64,000 nucleotides of DNA from Aquabacterium sp. GTDB taxonomy: Bacteria > Pseudomonadota > Gammaproteobacteria > Burkholderiales > Burkholderiaceae_C. The notes under the pieces are model-generated. The model was given only the letters and a program-made list of their open reading frames with translations, ran no database searches and was not told the DNA's origin. Positions within the stretch are counted from its first letter, which is position 1; each line of letters opens with the position of its first letter. Of this stretch, positions 19,215-30,319 are shown in pieces. The stretch spans positions 1 to 64,000 of the forward strand of contig NZ_JACRAH010000031.1 in NCBI RefSeq assembly GCF_016234775.1. The letters run 5' to 3'. A program made the position numbers and the translations under genes.

Positions 19215-19329
19215 AAGCCGGCAGCGATCTCAGGGGGCTGCACAGACCAAAAAAAGGACTGGAGCCCACTGCGACACCTTGGGAATTGCCGGCTTCGCGA
19301 TTGATTTGCCCAAACCCATTTCGGGCAAA
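19215..19329 (-). promoter_or_regulatory. Structured rpsB leader RNA candidate
   Basis: In the rpsB-sense RNA, GAAGCCGGCA (from 19296) pairs perfectly with TGCCGGCTTC (to 19215) over 10 bp across a 62-nt loop, ending about 25 nt before the rpsB start. A further 7-bp hairpin TTTGCCC/GGGCAAA occupies 19305-19329. Ribosomal protein S2 represses its own mRNA through such a leader in other proteobacteria; whether this is that element is inferred. Confidence 0.5.
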
Positions 19330-19336
19330 CTCTGGC

Positions 19337-19345
19337 ATTCTAGCA
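19337..19345 (-). promoter_or_regulatory. rpsB: Extended -10 promoter for the rpsB operon
   Basis: The minus strand reads TGCTAGAAT, an extended -10 (TGn plus TAGAAT), about 150 bp before the rpsB start and just past the rnr stop. No good -35 is visible. The same nine bases occur at the tRNA-Leu promoter in this window. Confidence 0.5.
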
Positions 19346-19351
19346 TGAAAC

Positions 19352-21745
19352 TCAGCGTTTGCCCTTGCCACCCTTGCGCGCAACCGCTTTCTTGCCAGCC
19401 GCCTTGGATGAGCCTCGCCCACCAGAGGTAGCACGCACCGGCGCCGCCTCCACGACCACGCCACGATCACGCCCCTTGCTGCCCGCCTTCCCGCCCCTGC
19501 CGGCAGCCTTGCCACCACGCTTGGCCTCACGGTCCGCATCCTGGATGTCGGCCAACTCCTCCTGAGCCGAGACGTCCCCGGGCCAGTTAGCGTCTGCACC
19601 GCGCCCCTTGCGGCGTGCACCACCCGGCGCGGCGCCAGGGCGCGGCTCGGCACCTTCGCGCACCATGCGGAAGTCGATCTTGCGGGTATCCAGGTCCACC
19701 CGGCTGACCTGGATCCGCACGCGCGAACCGATGCTATAACGCACGCCGGTACGCTCACCACGCAACTCCTGGCGCGCTTCGTCAAACCGGTAGTACTCAC
19801 CACCCAGTTCGGTGATGTGGATCAGCCCCTCCACATACAAGCCATCCAGTTGGACAAACAAGCCGAAGCTCGTGGCAGCCGTCACGGTCCCGCCATACTC
19901 CTCACCCAGGCGCTCGCGCATGAACATGCACTTGAGCCAGGCCTCCACATCACGCGAAGCCTCATCAGCACGGCGCTCATTGGCGCTGCAATGGATACCC
20001 ACGGTTTCCCAGGCCGCCAACTCCTGAGGCGGCAACTTGATGCGCGCCGCAGCCTTTGTAGGCGCAGCCGGCAGACCCTTGGCGGGCGCACCTGGCTTGC
20101 CGCCAGGCTTGCGCTTGAAGGTGGACACCGAGGAGATCACACCTTCAGGCACCTTCAAACCATATCGCGCACTGCCCAGCAAGGCCTTGATCACACGGTG
20201 CACCAGCAAATCCGGATAACGACGAATCGGGCTGGTGAAGTGGGTGTAAGCCTCGTAGGCCAGGCCGAAGTGCCCGCTGTTGATCGGCGTGTACATGGCC
20301 TGCTGCATGGAGCGCAGCAGCATGGTGTGGATCTGCGTCGCGTCCGGGCGATCCTTGGTCGCTTGCGCGATCGCCTGGAATTCACCCGGCGTAGGCTCCT
20401 CACCCAGACTCAAGCCCAAACCCAGCGCCTTCAGGTAATTCTTGAGCAGCGAACGCTTTTCAGGCGTAGGCCCTTCGTGCACGCGGTACAGCGAGGGATG
20501 CTTGGCGCGTGAAATGAAGTCTGCCGAACAGACGTTGGCCGCCAGCATGGCCTCCTCGATCAAGCGGTGCGCCTCAGTGCGCACACGCGGCACGATCTTG
20601 GCGATCTTGCCGTTGTCATCGCACACGATCTGCGTCTCGGTGGTATCAAAATCCACCGCACCACGGCCTGAGCGAGATTTGAGCAACGCCCTGTACACCT
20701 CGTGCAGGTGCAGCAGGTGCGTCACCAGTTCACCACGCTTTTGCGCCTCAGGGCCACGCGTGTTACCCAGGATCGCAGCGACCTCGGTATATGTGAAGCG
20801 CGCATGTGAGTTGATCACTGCGGGATAAAACTGGTAGGCGTGAACCTCCCCTTCCTGCGTGACCAGCATGTCGCACACCATGGACAGGCGCTCCACCTCG
20901 GGGTTGAGCGAGCACAGGCCGTTGGACAGTTTCTCGGGCAGCATCGGAATCACACGGCGAGGGAAGTACACCGACGTCGCGCGCTCGTAGGCATCGCGAT
21001 CCAGCGGATCACCAGGCTTGACATAGTGACTCACGTCCGCGATCGCCACCAGCAAACGCCACGCATTGGGCGCCTTGGATCGACCAATGCTGGCGGGCTG
21101 ACAGTAAACCGCATCATCGAAGTCGCGCGCATCTTCACCGTCAATAGTGACCAGCGGCACGTCCGTCAGGTCGATACGGCCTTTCTTGTCAGACGCACGC
21201 AACTTCTCGGGCAGCTTCGCAGCCTGCGCCAGCGTGTCATCGCTGAACTTGTGCGGCACTTCGTACTTGCGTACCGCAATCTCGATTTCCATGCCCGGGT
21301 CATCAATGCCACCCAGCACCTCGGTCACGCGCCCAACGGGTTGCGCACTCAGCGAAGGCGCCTCGGTCAACTCGACCGCCACCACCTGCCCTGGCTCGGC
21401 ATTCGCCGTGGCCTTGGCCGGGATGAGGATGTCGCGCCCGAAGCGGCGATCTTCCGGCGCCACCAACCATGCGCCGCCCTCATGCAACAAGCGCCCGATG
21501 ATGGGCGTCTTCTTGCGCTCAACGATTTCGAGCACCAGACCCTCGGGGCGCCCTCGGCGGTCGAAGCGCACTACGCGAACCTTGACCCGATCACGGTGCA
21601 TGACCGAGCGCATCTCCTGAGGAGACAGGTAGATGCTCACGTCGCCTTCATCAGGCTGAACGAAGCCGTGCCCATCACGGTGGCCCTGCACGGTGCCAAC
21701 GACTTCGCTCATGAGATTCACAAAATTTTGAGAGGGTGTTGTCAT
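19352..21745 (-). CDS. rnr: Ribonuclease R
   Basis: About 797 residues from the ATG at 21745 (ATGs at 21754, 21751 and 21712 are alternatives; none has a clear Shine-Dalgarno sequence). It is a processive 3'-5' exoribonuclease for structured RNA. After two cold-shock-like domains comes the RNB catalytic domain with DVPLVTIDGEDARDFDDAVY, whose aspartates bind magnesium, and then an S1 domain. The tail (about the last 90 residues) is Lys/Arg/Gly/Ala-rich and likely binds RNA. The N-terminal helix-turn-helix extension of the E. coli enzyme is absent. It is transcribed away from the tRNA-Leu genes. Confidence 0.95.
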   Translation of the reverse strand: MTTPSQNFVNLMSEVVGTVQGHRDGHGFVQPDEGDVSIYLSPQEMRSVMHRDRVKVRVVRFDRRGRPEGLVLEIVERKKTPIIGRLLHEGGAWLVAPEDRRFGRDILIPAKATANAEPGQVVAVELTEAPSLSAQPVGRVTEVLGGIDDPGMEIEIAVRKYEVPHKFSDDTLAQAAKLPEKLRASDKKGRIDLTDVPLVTIDGEDARDFDDAVYCQPASIGRSKAPNAWRLLVAIADVSHYVKPGDPLDRDAYERATSVYFPRRVIPMLPEKLSNGLCSLNPEVERLSMVCDMLVTQEGEVHAYQFYPAVINSHARFTYTEVAAILGNTRGPEAQKRGELVTHLLHLHEVYRALLKSRSGRGAVDFDTTETQIVCDDNGKIAKIVPRVRTEAHRLIEEAMLAANVCSADFISRAKHPSLYRVHEGPTPEKRSLLKNYLKALGLGLSLGEEPTPGEFQAIAQATKDRPDATQIHTMLLRSMQQAMYTPINSGHFGLAYEAYTHFTSPIRRYPDLLVHRVIKALLGSARYGLKVPEGVISSVSTFKRKPGGKPGAPAKGLPAAPTKAAARIKLPPQELAAWETVGIHCSANERRADEASRDVEAWLKCMFMRERLGEEYGGTVTAATSFGLFVQLDGLYVEGLIHITELGGEYYRFDEARQELRGERTGVRYSIGSRVRIQVSRVDLDTRKIDFRMVREGAEPRPGAAPGGARRKGRGADANWPGDVSAQEELADIQDADREAKRGGKAAGRGGKAGSKGRDRGVVVEAAPVRATSGGRGSSKAAGKKAVARKGGKGKR

Positions 21746-21768
21746 AGTCATCATTTTGATGCTAGAAT
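21739..21768 (+). promoter_or_regulatory. Promoter of the first tRNA-Leu gene
   Basis: TTGTCA (21739-21744), 18 bp, then TAGAAT (21763-21768) preceded by TGC: a good sigma70 promoter with an extended -10. It lies about 92 bp before the tRNA and overlaps the start region of the divergent rnr gene. Confidence 0.6.
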
Positions 21769-21859
21769 TGAATTCTTCGCTGATGACTGAGGCAGAAATT
21801 TCAAGCACCGAAAGATGCTGAGAAATTCAAGCCAGAAGTCAGAAGCCAAAAAAGTACCT

Positions 21860-21944
<85 letters not shown>

Positions 21945-21950
21945 AATGAA

Positions 21951-21983
21951 AAGCCGCTTGATCTAGCATCAAGCGGCTTTTTT
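21951..21983 (+). terminator. Terminator of tRNA-Leu copy 1
   Basis: AAGCCGCTTGAT and ATCAAGCGGCTT form a perfect 12-bp stem around loop CTAGC, followed by a run of Ts (21978-21983). It begins 7 bp after the tRNA. Confidence 0.9.
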
Positions 21984-22351
21984 CTTGCTTGATGCTGATG
22001 TTCTGACCGACTTCGTTACCAATCCGCAAGGCTTGGCCCGAATAGCAGCAAACCCCACGAGCATCCGCCCCCGCGGCAGACACCAGAACAATGCCTACCG
22101 CGTCCTGCGCAGGCGTTGTTGCCCAGAAGGCCGAACGAATATCCGTGATCAAGAAAAAACTGGTCAACATCAAATAGGTCAGTGCTGGTCCAGCGTACAC
22201 CTTTTCACCGAAGCCAAGTCGCTATGTGGCACATGTCGGACAGCCCAATTGAAATCCGCCTTTGATCCGCCATCAAAAAAGCAACGCGGCATGCACAAAT
22301 TCAACTTTTTTGATGCCCGACCGACACACGCACCGAAAAGCACCAAAGTCA
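21984..22351 (+). other. Gene-free spacer between the two tRNA-Leu units
   Basis: About 370 bp with no convincing coding region on either strand. The frames that span it have no Shine-Dalgarno sequence, no family resemblance and odd composition, and one is merely the antisense of the tRNA. No integrase remnant, inverted repeat pair or IS end was recognised. The segment is noticeably more A+T-rich near 22260-22360. Confidence 0.6.
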
Positions 22352-22360
22352 TGCTATATT
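22352..22360 (+). promoter_or_regulatory. Extended -10 for tRNA-Leu copy 2
   Basis: TGCTATATT is an extended -10 element located 50 bp before copy 2. No matching -35 hexamer is apparent. It suggests that the second copy is transcribed on its own rather than by read-through of the upstream terminator. Confidence 0.45.
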
Positions 22361-22409
22361 CATGGTCTAGATGACGCGCTGACAACAACGCCGAATCAAA
22401 AAAGTACCT

Positions 22410-22494
<85 letters not shown>

Positions 22495-22500
22495 TTTGAA

Positions 22501-22532
22501 AAGCCGCTTGATCTTGCATCAAGCGGCTTTTT
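22501..22532 (+). terminator. Terminator of tRNA-Leu copy 2
   Basis: The same 12-bp stem as the first copy (AAGCCGCTTGAT/ATCAAGCGGCTT) with loop CTTGC and five Ts. Only the loop and the T-tract differ from copy 1. Confidence 0.9.
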
Positions 22533-22676
22533 CTTTGCCCTGACGGGCAAGATACATCCAGAAACTAAGTGATCCCCCCATCACTTGCAGATCATCTGCA
22601 GCATTAGGATGCGCGATCCGACGCGAGGTCCAGTCAGCCTTTAACGTCAAGATCCAACAACATCCAGGACAGGCCC

Positions 22677-24470
22677 ATGTGGCGTCGAGCCCTCTCCCAT
22701 CCACACGCAGCGCTCTTCATCGCATTGATTGGCGTGCTGCTGGCACTGCCAACCTTGCGCACGGGGCTGATCGGTGACGATTTCCTGTTTCGAGAGTTGA
22801 TCACCGGTAAAGCACATCAGCCACACCCTGGCACGTTCTTTGGCCTCTATACCTTTGCAGACGGCAACGCAGCGCACGTTCAAGCAATGAAGGATGCAGG
22901 CCTCTTTCAGTGGTGGGCAGCGGACCATGCCTTGATGTCCTTCTGGCGCCCCCTATCAGAGTTGAGCCATTGGGCCGACTACCACCTCTGGCCGGAATCA
23001 CCTGCCTTGATGCACGCTCACAGCCTGCTCTGGTACGCCGCACTGGTGTGGCTGCTGAGTCGGCTCTACCGCATGCTGGATCAGCGACCCGCGCAGCCGG
23101 GATTGTCAGCCTTGATATTCGCGATCAGCCCGATGCACCTGTTCACGGTGATCTGGCTGGCAGCCCGCAACCAGCTGATCGCCGGCTGCCTCATCGTGCT
23201 GACGCTGATGGCGTTTCACCTTTGGCGACAAGGCCGCGGCCTGGTATTTGGCCTACTGAGCATGGTGTCCATGATCATCGGGCTCGCTGCCGCAGAGGCG
23301 GGAGTGGCAGCGATGGGCTACCTGCTGGCCTATGTTCTGATTCTGGAGCCTGCCAGAAGCCACTGGCGCACCCGATTGATGGCCTTACTTCCCTTTGTGC
23401 TCATCATCGTGACCTGGCGCCTGTATTACAACCATCTCGGCTATGGCAGCGCCGGACTAGGTGGCTACATCGACCCTGGCGCAGACCCATTGCGCTTCGC
23501 CCATGCTGTGATGTTGCGCATGCCTGCCCTCCTGCTGGCTGGACTTTACGGGGTCTCCTCCTCGATCTTTCATCTGCTGCCTGAAGGACCTCAAGTGGTC
23601 TATGCGTGCGGCGCGGGCGTCATGATTGTTTTGAGCATCTGGGTAGGGCACATTCGTCAGATTTGGGTCAATCCATTGGCTCGCTTCTTCGGTCTGGGCG
23701 CACTGCTCGCCTTGGTGCCTGTGTGCGCTGCCGCCACGAATGACAGACTGCTACTGAACGCCGAATTTGGTTTGAGCCCCCTGCTGGCAATGTTATTCAC
23801 AGCCACCTGGAAAAGCCAGGCGAGCAACAGCCATGGCCGCCTTGCGATCAGGTCGAGCACGGTCATTGCAAGCGTTCTGATGTTTGTCCACTTGCTGCTC
23901 TATCCCATTGTCACCATGTCCATGGCTATCGTCACGCCATCCATGACGACTGCTGTCATGCAGCTGGAATCGCTATCGCTACCGGACAAGCGAGACGATC
24001 CGGAAGGCAAGGTCATCCTGATCAATCCACCCAAGGCCCTTTTTGTCGGCTACTACCCGACCATCAGACGCTATTTCGGACTCCACAACCCCACATCCAT
24101 TCAGGCGTTGACCAGTGGCGATCAGGTCGTAACGCTGACGGTTCTGACTGATCGACTCATCAAGCTGACCGGTGAACGTGGCCTGGGTGAAGCAGTCAGC
24201 AGGGATTTGCGGGCGCAACCGCTCCGAGTAGGCGATCGCATTCGTGCAGGCAACTTTGTCGTTACAGTCGAGGCCGTCAACGAATTCGGCAATGCCACAC
24301 AGGCCTCGTTTGAATTTGACACCCCGCTGCATGATGCCCCTTGGCAGTTCTATAACTGGCGGGAGTCCGGCTACGAGCACTTCAAGCTGCCACCGGCTGG
24401 TCGCAGCGTAACGCTGCCCCCCGTCGACATCAGCGCCGCCATGAAAAAACGGCTCAAAGACATGCTCTGA
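22677..24470 (+). CDS. Orphan GT-C-like multi-spanning membrane protein
   Basis: 597 residues, not assigned to a named family. About ten to twelve hydrophobic segments fill residues 10-410. A GDDF motif (residues 33-36) follows the first membrane helix, where GT-C-fold glycosyltransferases (ArnT/PMT/oligosaccharyltransferase type) keep an acidic metal-binding pair. The last 170 or so residues are soluble, probably periplasmic. An undecaprenyl-sugar-using transferase is an inference only. It is a lone + strand gene just after the tRNA-Leu copies and converges with the gpt-like gene. A weak AGGACAGG precedes the ATG. No partner gene for a glycan pathway is nearby. Confidence 0.6.
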   Translation: MWRRALSHPHAALFIALIGVLLALPTLRTGLIGDDFLFRELITGKAHQPHPGTFFGLYTFADGNAAHVQAMKDAGLFQWWAADHALMSFWRPLSELSHWADYHLWPESPALMHAHSLLWYAALVWLLSRLYRMLDQRPAQPGLSALIFAISPMHLFTVIWLAARNQLIAGCLIVLTLMAFHLWRQGRGLVFGLLSMVSMIIGLAAAEAGVAAMGYLLAYVLILEPARSHWRTRLMALLPFVLIIVTWRLYYNHLGYGSAGLGGYIDPGADPLRFAHAVMLRMPALLLAGLYGVSSSIFHLLPEGPQVVYACGAGVMIVLSIWVGHIRQIWVNPLARFFGLGALLALVPVCAAATNDRLLLNAEFGLSPLLAMLFTATWKSQASNSHGRLAIRSSTVIASVLMFVHLLLYPIVTMSMAIVTPSMTTAVMQLESLSLPDKRDDPEGKVILINPPKALFVGYYPTIRRYFGLHNPTSIQALTSGDQVVTLTVLTDRLIKLTGERGLGEAVSRDLRAQPLRVGDRIRAGNFVVTVEAVNEFGNATQASFEFDTPLHDAPWQFYNWRESGYEHFKLPPAGRSVTLPPVDISAAMKKRLKDML

Positions 24471-24503
24471 GCCGCTTCAAAGTGAGGGTGGGGCAACCCA
24501 GGA

Positions 24504-25025
24504 TCAGACCTTGTATCGCTTGAGCAAAGCGTCTGGACGAAGGGTGTCGTACTCTTCAAACGGCTGATGAATCCACGGGCTCGTTGGCAGAGTGTCCACG
24601 TAATAGTCAGGCGTGTAGCTGGACACACCTTTCACCCAGATCACGGCCGAGCGCAATTCGGTGATGGCCGGCATGCTGCGCAAGCGATCTACCACGGCGC
24701 GCAAGGTCACACCCGAGTCCGCCAGGTCATCAACCAGCAGCACACGGCCAGCCAACTCGCCCTTGGGCATGGTGATGTACTTGGCCATGTCCAGACGCCC
24801 CTGCAGGGTGCCGCCATCATCTCGATACGAACTCGTGGACATGATGCCCAGCGGCCGATCGAAGATGCGCGACAGCACGTCGCCAGGGCGCATCCCACCA
24901 CGAGCCAGACACAGGATCTGATCGAACTCCCAGCCAGAGGCATGAACCTTCAGGGCCAGGCGCTCGGTGAGCTGGTGGTACTCCTCCCAGGACACATACA
25001 GATGCTTGCCGTCGTCAGTGAGCAT
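24504..25025 (-). CDS. Phosphoribosyltransferase (Gpt/Hpt-like)
   Basis: 173 residues from the ATG at 25025. It is a type I PRTase: the PRPP-binding loop VLLVDDLADSGVTL is clear, and CLARGGMRPGDVLSR forms the pyrophosphate loop region. The C-terminus SPWIHQPFEEYD resembles xanthine/guanine-type enzymes. Purine salvage (hypoxanthine, guanine or xanthine to the nucleotide) is likely and fits its position 64 bp after purA. The exact base cannot be fixed by eye. Confidence 0.85.
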   Translation of the reverse strand: MLTDDGKHLYVSWEEYHQLTERLALKVHASGWEFDQILCLARGGMRPGDVLSRIFDRPLGIMSTSSYRDDGGTLQGRLDMAKYITMPKGELAGRVLLVDDLADSGVTLRAVVDRLRSMPAITELRSAVIWVKGVSSYTPDYYVDTLPTSPWIHQPFEEYDTLRPDALLKRYKV

Positions 25026-25089
25026 GAGAACGTCTTTCTTGCTGAGTTGCGAAGGTACGGGCAAAACTTGATGGACCGCGGTGTGCGGA

Positions 25090-27688
<2,599 letters not shown>

Positions 27689-27798
27689 AGGAAAACGTGT
27701 GGGGGTTAAAAACGAGATTCTACAGGGGGATGACGTCGGTTTACCAATCCGACACACTCATACCCGTGAAACAGGGCGTCAGGAATGGCGACTTGACG

Positions 27799-27984
27799 CT
27801 ATTGCAGCACCCAGAGCATGAGCAAACCCAGCACCATGCTGACCAGACCGACCGTGCGGATCTGTTGGTCATTGAGCTGCATGACCTGCTCGAACATGCG
27901 ACGCCAACCACCAGGGTTGATGGCGGGCATCAGGCCTTCCAGCACGAGCAACAGCGCCAGTGCGATCCAGATCGCGTCAGACAT
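27799..27984 (-). CDS. Small membrane protein of the DUF2065 (YjeT) family
   Basis: 61 residues with two hydrophobic helices (about 5-20 and 43-60) separated by the polar GGWRRMFEQVMQLNDQQIRTVG stretch. This is the DUF2065 pattern. The family regularly follows hflC in proteobacteria and precedes hisZ/purA in betaproteobacteria, as here. Its function is unknown; a role with the HflKC complex is suggested only by linkage. The start is 29 bp after the hflC stop. Confidence 0.88.
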   Translation of the reverse strand: MSDAIWIALALLLVLEGLMPAINPGGWRRMFEQVMQLNDQQIRTVGLVSMVLGLLMLWVLQ

Positions 27985-28013
27985 GAGCGAACAAGTTTGG
28001 CGCCGTCAAACGA

Positions 28014-28904
28014 TCACTTCTTGCCGGCCGGAGCAGGCGCACTGTTACCGCGCATGGCCTTGAAGAACTCGCTGCTGGGGTCCAGCACCATCACGTCTGT
28101 CTTGTTGCGGAATGTGGAACGGTAGGCTTCCAGGCTGCGGTAGAACTGCGCGAACTGCGGATCCTTGCCAAAGGCATCGGCGTAGAGGGCAGACGCCTTG
28201 GCATCGCCATCACCCTTGATCTTTTGCGCGTCACGGTAAGCCTCAGCCACGATGATTTCACGCTGCCGATCGGCATCGGCGCGGATTTTTTCACCCTCGG
28301 CGCCACCAGTCGAACGCAGCTCGTTCGCTGCACGCTTGCGCTCGGACTCCATACGGCGGTAGACCGACTCAGTGATGTTGACCGCGAAATCCACGCGCTT
28401 GATGCGCACGTCCACGATTTCGATCCCGAAAACCTTCGCATCGTCGGCGAGACGCTTGATCACGCCTTGCATCACCTTGTCACGCTCGGAAGAAAGCATG
28501 GAGCCCACCGTCCGCTTGGTCACCTCTTCATTCAGGGCGGCCTGCACGATGGGCGACAGGCGATTCTCTGCATTGCGCAGGTCCACGCCATTGTTGCGGA
28601 TGAACTGCTTGGGCTCAACCACGCGCCACTTTACGAGCCAGTCAATCACCAGGCTCTTCTTTTCAGCCGTAAAGATGGGGCGTGACTCGGGGCTGTCCAA
28701 CGTCTGCACGCGACGGTCCAGACGAACCACGTTCTGCAGAGGAGCTGGCAGCTTCGCCTTGAGCCCCGGCTCGCTGATCACTTCCTTGATTTCACCCAAA
28801 GCGTAGATCACGGCGAACTCGCGTTGATCAACGATGAACAAAGTCGAGGCCGAGATGATGATGGCCAGCACGAAGCCGCCAAGGATGATGCCTAAACGAT
28901 TCAT
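28014..28904 (-). CDS. hflC: FtsH protease modulator HflC
   Basis: 296-residue SPFH/prohibitin-domain protein anchored by one N-terminal membrane helix (residues about 5-24), with most of the protein on the periplasmic side. With HflK it forms a cage that restrains the FtsH protease. Conserved features are VVDQREFAVIYALGEI, a coiled-coil region with many Glu/Arg residues (about 180-230) and FRNKTDVMVLDPSSEFF near the end. It starts 32 bp after hflK. Confidence 0.96.
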   Translation of the reverse strand: MNRLGIILGGFVLAIIISASTLFIVDQREFAVIYALGEIKEVISEPGLKAKLPAPLQNVVRLDRRVQTLDSPESRPIFTAEKKSLVIDWLVKWRVVEPKQFIRNNGVDLRNAENRLSPIVQAALNEEVTKRTVGSMLSSERDKVMQGVIKRLADDAKVFGIEIVDVRIKRVDFAVNITESVYRRMESERKRAANELRSTGGAEGEKIRADADRQREIIVAEAYRDAQKIKGDGDAKASALYADAFGKDPQFAQFYRSLEAYRSTFRNKTDVMVLDPSSEFFKAMRGNSAPAPAGKK

Positions 28905-28936
28905 GTGAGATTCCTTGCTGTCCTTGCTGCGCGCGC

Positions 28937-30319
28937 TTAGCGAGCGTCACGATCGCGGCTACGCAGACCTTCCCGCGAACGGGCATCCTGCGTACCCATT
29001 GCAGGGCTGGACGAAGCAGGCAGATCGGCCGTGCCACTGCTGCTCTGTGTTGCTGGTGGAACAGGCGTGACGGGGGCCGTGCCTGCTGGCGACGACAACT
29101 GCATCAGCTTGTCCAGAGGCAGGTACAGCAGATTGGTACCTTGACGCGAATCCACCATCACCTTGGTGACATTGCTGTAGATCTGCTGCATGGTGTCAAT
29201 GTAGAGGCGGTCACGCGTCACGCCGGGCGCCTTCTGGTACTCGGTCAGAACCGACTTGAAACGCTGCGCATCACCTTCTGCCTGCGCGACGACGCGAGCT
29301 GCATAGCCTGCGGCCTCCTCACGCAAGCGTGCGGCCGTACCTTGCGCCTTGGGAATCACGTCATTGGCGTAAGCCTGACCCTCGTTCTTGAGTCGCTCGC
29401 GATCTGCGCCAGCCTTGAACGCGTCATCGAATGCAGCCTGCACCTGTTCAGGGGCCTGGACACTCTGGACGTTCACGTTGGCAATCGTCACACCTGCTTT
29501 CAGCTTGTTGACCTGATGCTGAATCGACTTGACCAATTCGGTGGCAATGGCGTCACGTTGCTCGTACAGCACCGAATCCATGGTGCTGTTACCCACGATT
29601 TCGCGCACGGCCGATTCCGCAGCCTGGAGCACGGCCTCGTCAGAGTTCCGGTTCTCGAACAGGTACTGGCGAGCGTCCGAGAGGCGGTATTGCACCGTGA
29701 AGCGGATATCGACGATGTTTTCGTCACGCGTGAGCATGGACGAATCACGCAAGCCGGTTGCCTGCATCACCGAATTGCTGCCTACATCAATGGAGCGCAA
29801 CTGGGTCAGGTTGACCAACTCATGATTCTGGAAAGGAAACGGTGCGCGCCATTGGAAGCCAGCGTCCACCTTGTGGCTGTAGCGCCCAAAGGTCATGACC
29901 ACCGCCTGTTGACCTTCCTGAACGATGAAAAAGCCGCTTCCCAGCCAGATCAGGGCAATCAGGCCCAGCACCAGACCGATGCCGATACCTGCCCCCTTGG
30001 GATCAGGCGTGATGCTGCCGCCGGGACCACTGTCGCCGCCACCTGGGCGCCCCGAGAAAATGCCGGAGAGCTTGCGGTTGAGGTCGCGCCACAACTCGTC
30101 AAGATCGGGCGGCCCATCGTTGCGCTCGTTGAGCATGCCTTGTGGGCGCGCCAGACCCGGAATGGCTTGGCGGGTAGCCTGCAGCCCCAACCAGCACAGA
30201 CGCCGGGTTGCGCTCAGAGAAAACCTGCCCAATTGCCAGATGGCTGACGCAATGGCGTTGACCGCCCCGGGGCGGCCTGGTTCAGACGAGGAACCCGTTT
30301 CCATGGATTGCATGTTCAT
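28937..30319 (-). CDS. hflK: FtsH protease modulator HflK
   Basis: 460-residue SPFH protein, partner of HflC. The membrane helix IGIGLVLGLIALIWLGSGFF (about residues 110-130) is followed by the SPFH domain (VQEGQQAVVMTFGRY) and a Pro/Ser-rich tail. The ATG at 30319 overlaps the hflX stop by 4 bp (ATGA). This start gives about 60 residues before the family-like PPDLDELWRDLNRKL; the inner ATG at 30136 has poor Shine-Dalgarno spacing. The extension is therefore probably real but unexplained. Confidence 0.94.
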   Translation of the reverse strand: MNMQSMETGSSSEPGRPGAVNAIASAIWQLGRFSLSATRRLCWLGLQATRQAIPGLARPQGMLNERNDGPPDLDELWRDLNRKLSGIFSGRPGGGDSGPGGSITPDPKGAGIGIGLVLGLIALIWLGSGFFIVQEGQQAVVMTFGRYSHKVDAGFQWRAPFPFQNHELVNLTQLRSIDVGSNSVMQATGLRDSSMLTRDENIVDIRFTVQYRLSDARQYLFENRNSDEAVLQAAESAVREIVGNSTMDSVLYEQRDAIATELVKSIQHQVNKLKAGVTIANVNVQSVQAPEQVQAAFDDAFKAGADRERLKNEGQAYANDVIPKAQGTAARLREEAAGYAARVVAQAEGDAQRFKSVLTEYQKAPGVTRDRLYIDTMQQIYSNVTKVMVDSRQGTNLLYLPLDKLMQLSSPAGTAPVTPVPPATQSSSGTADLPASSSPAMGTQDARSREGLRSRDRDAR

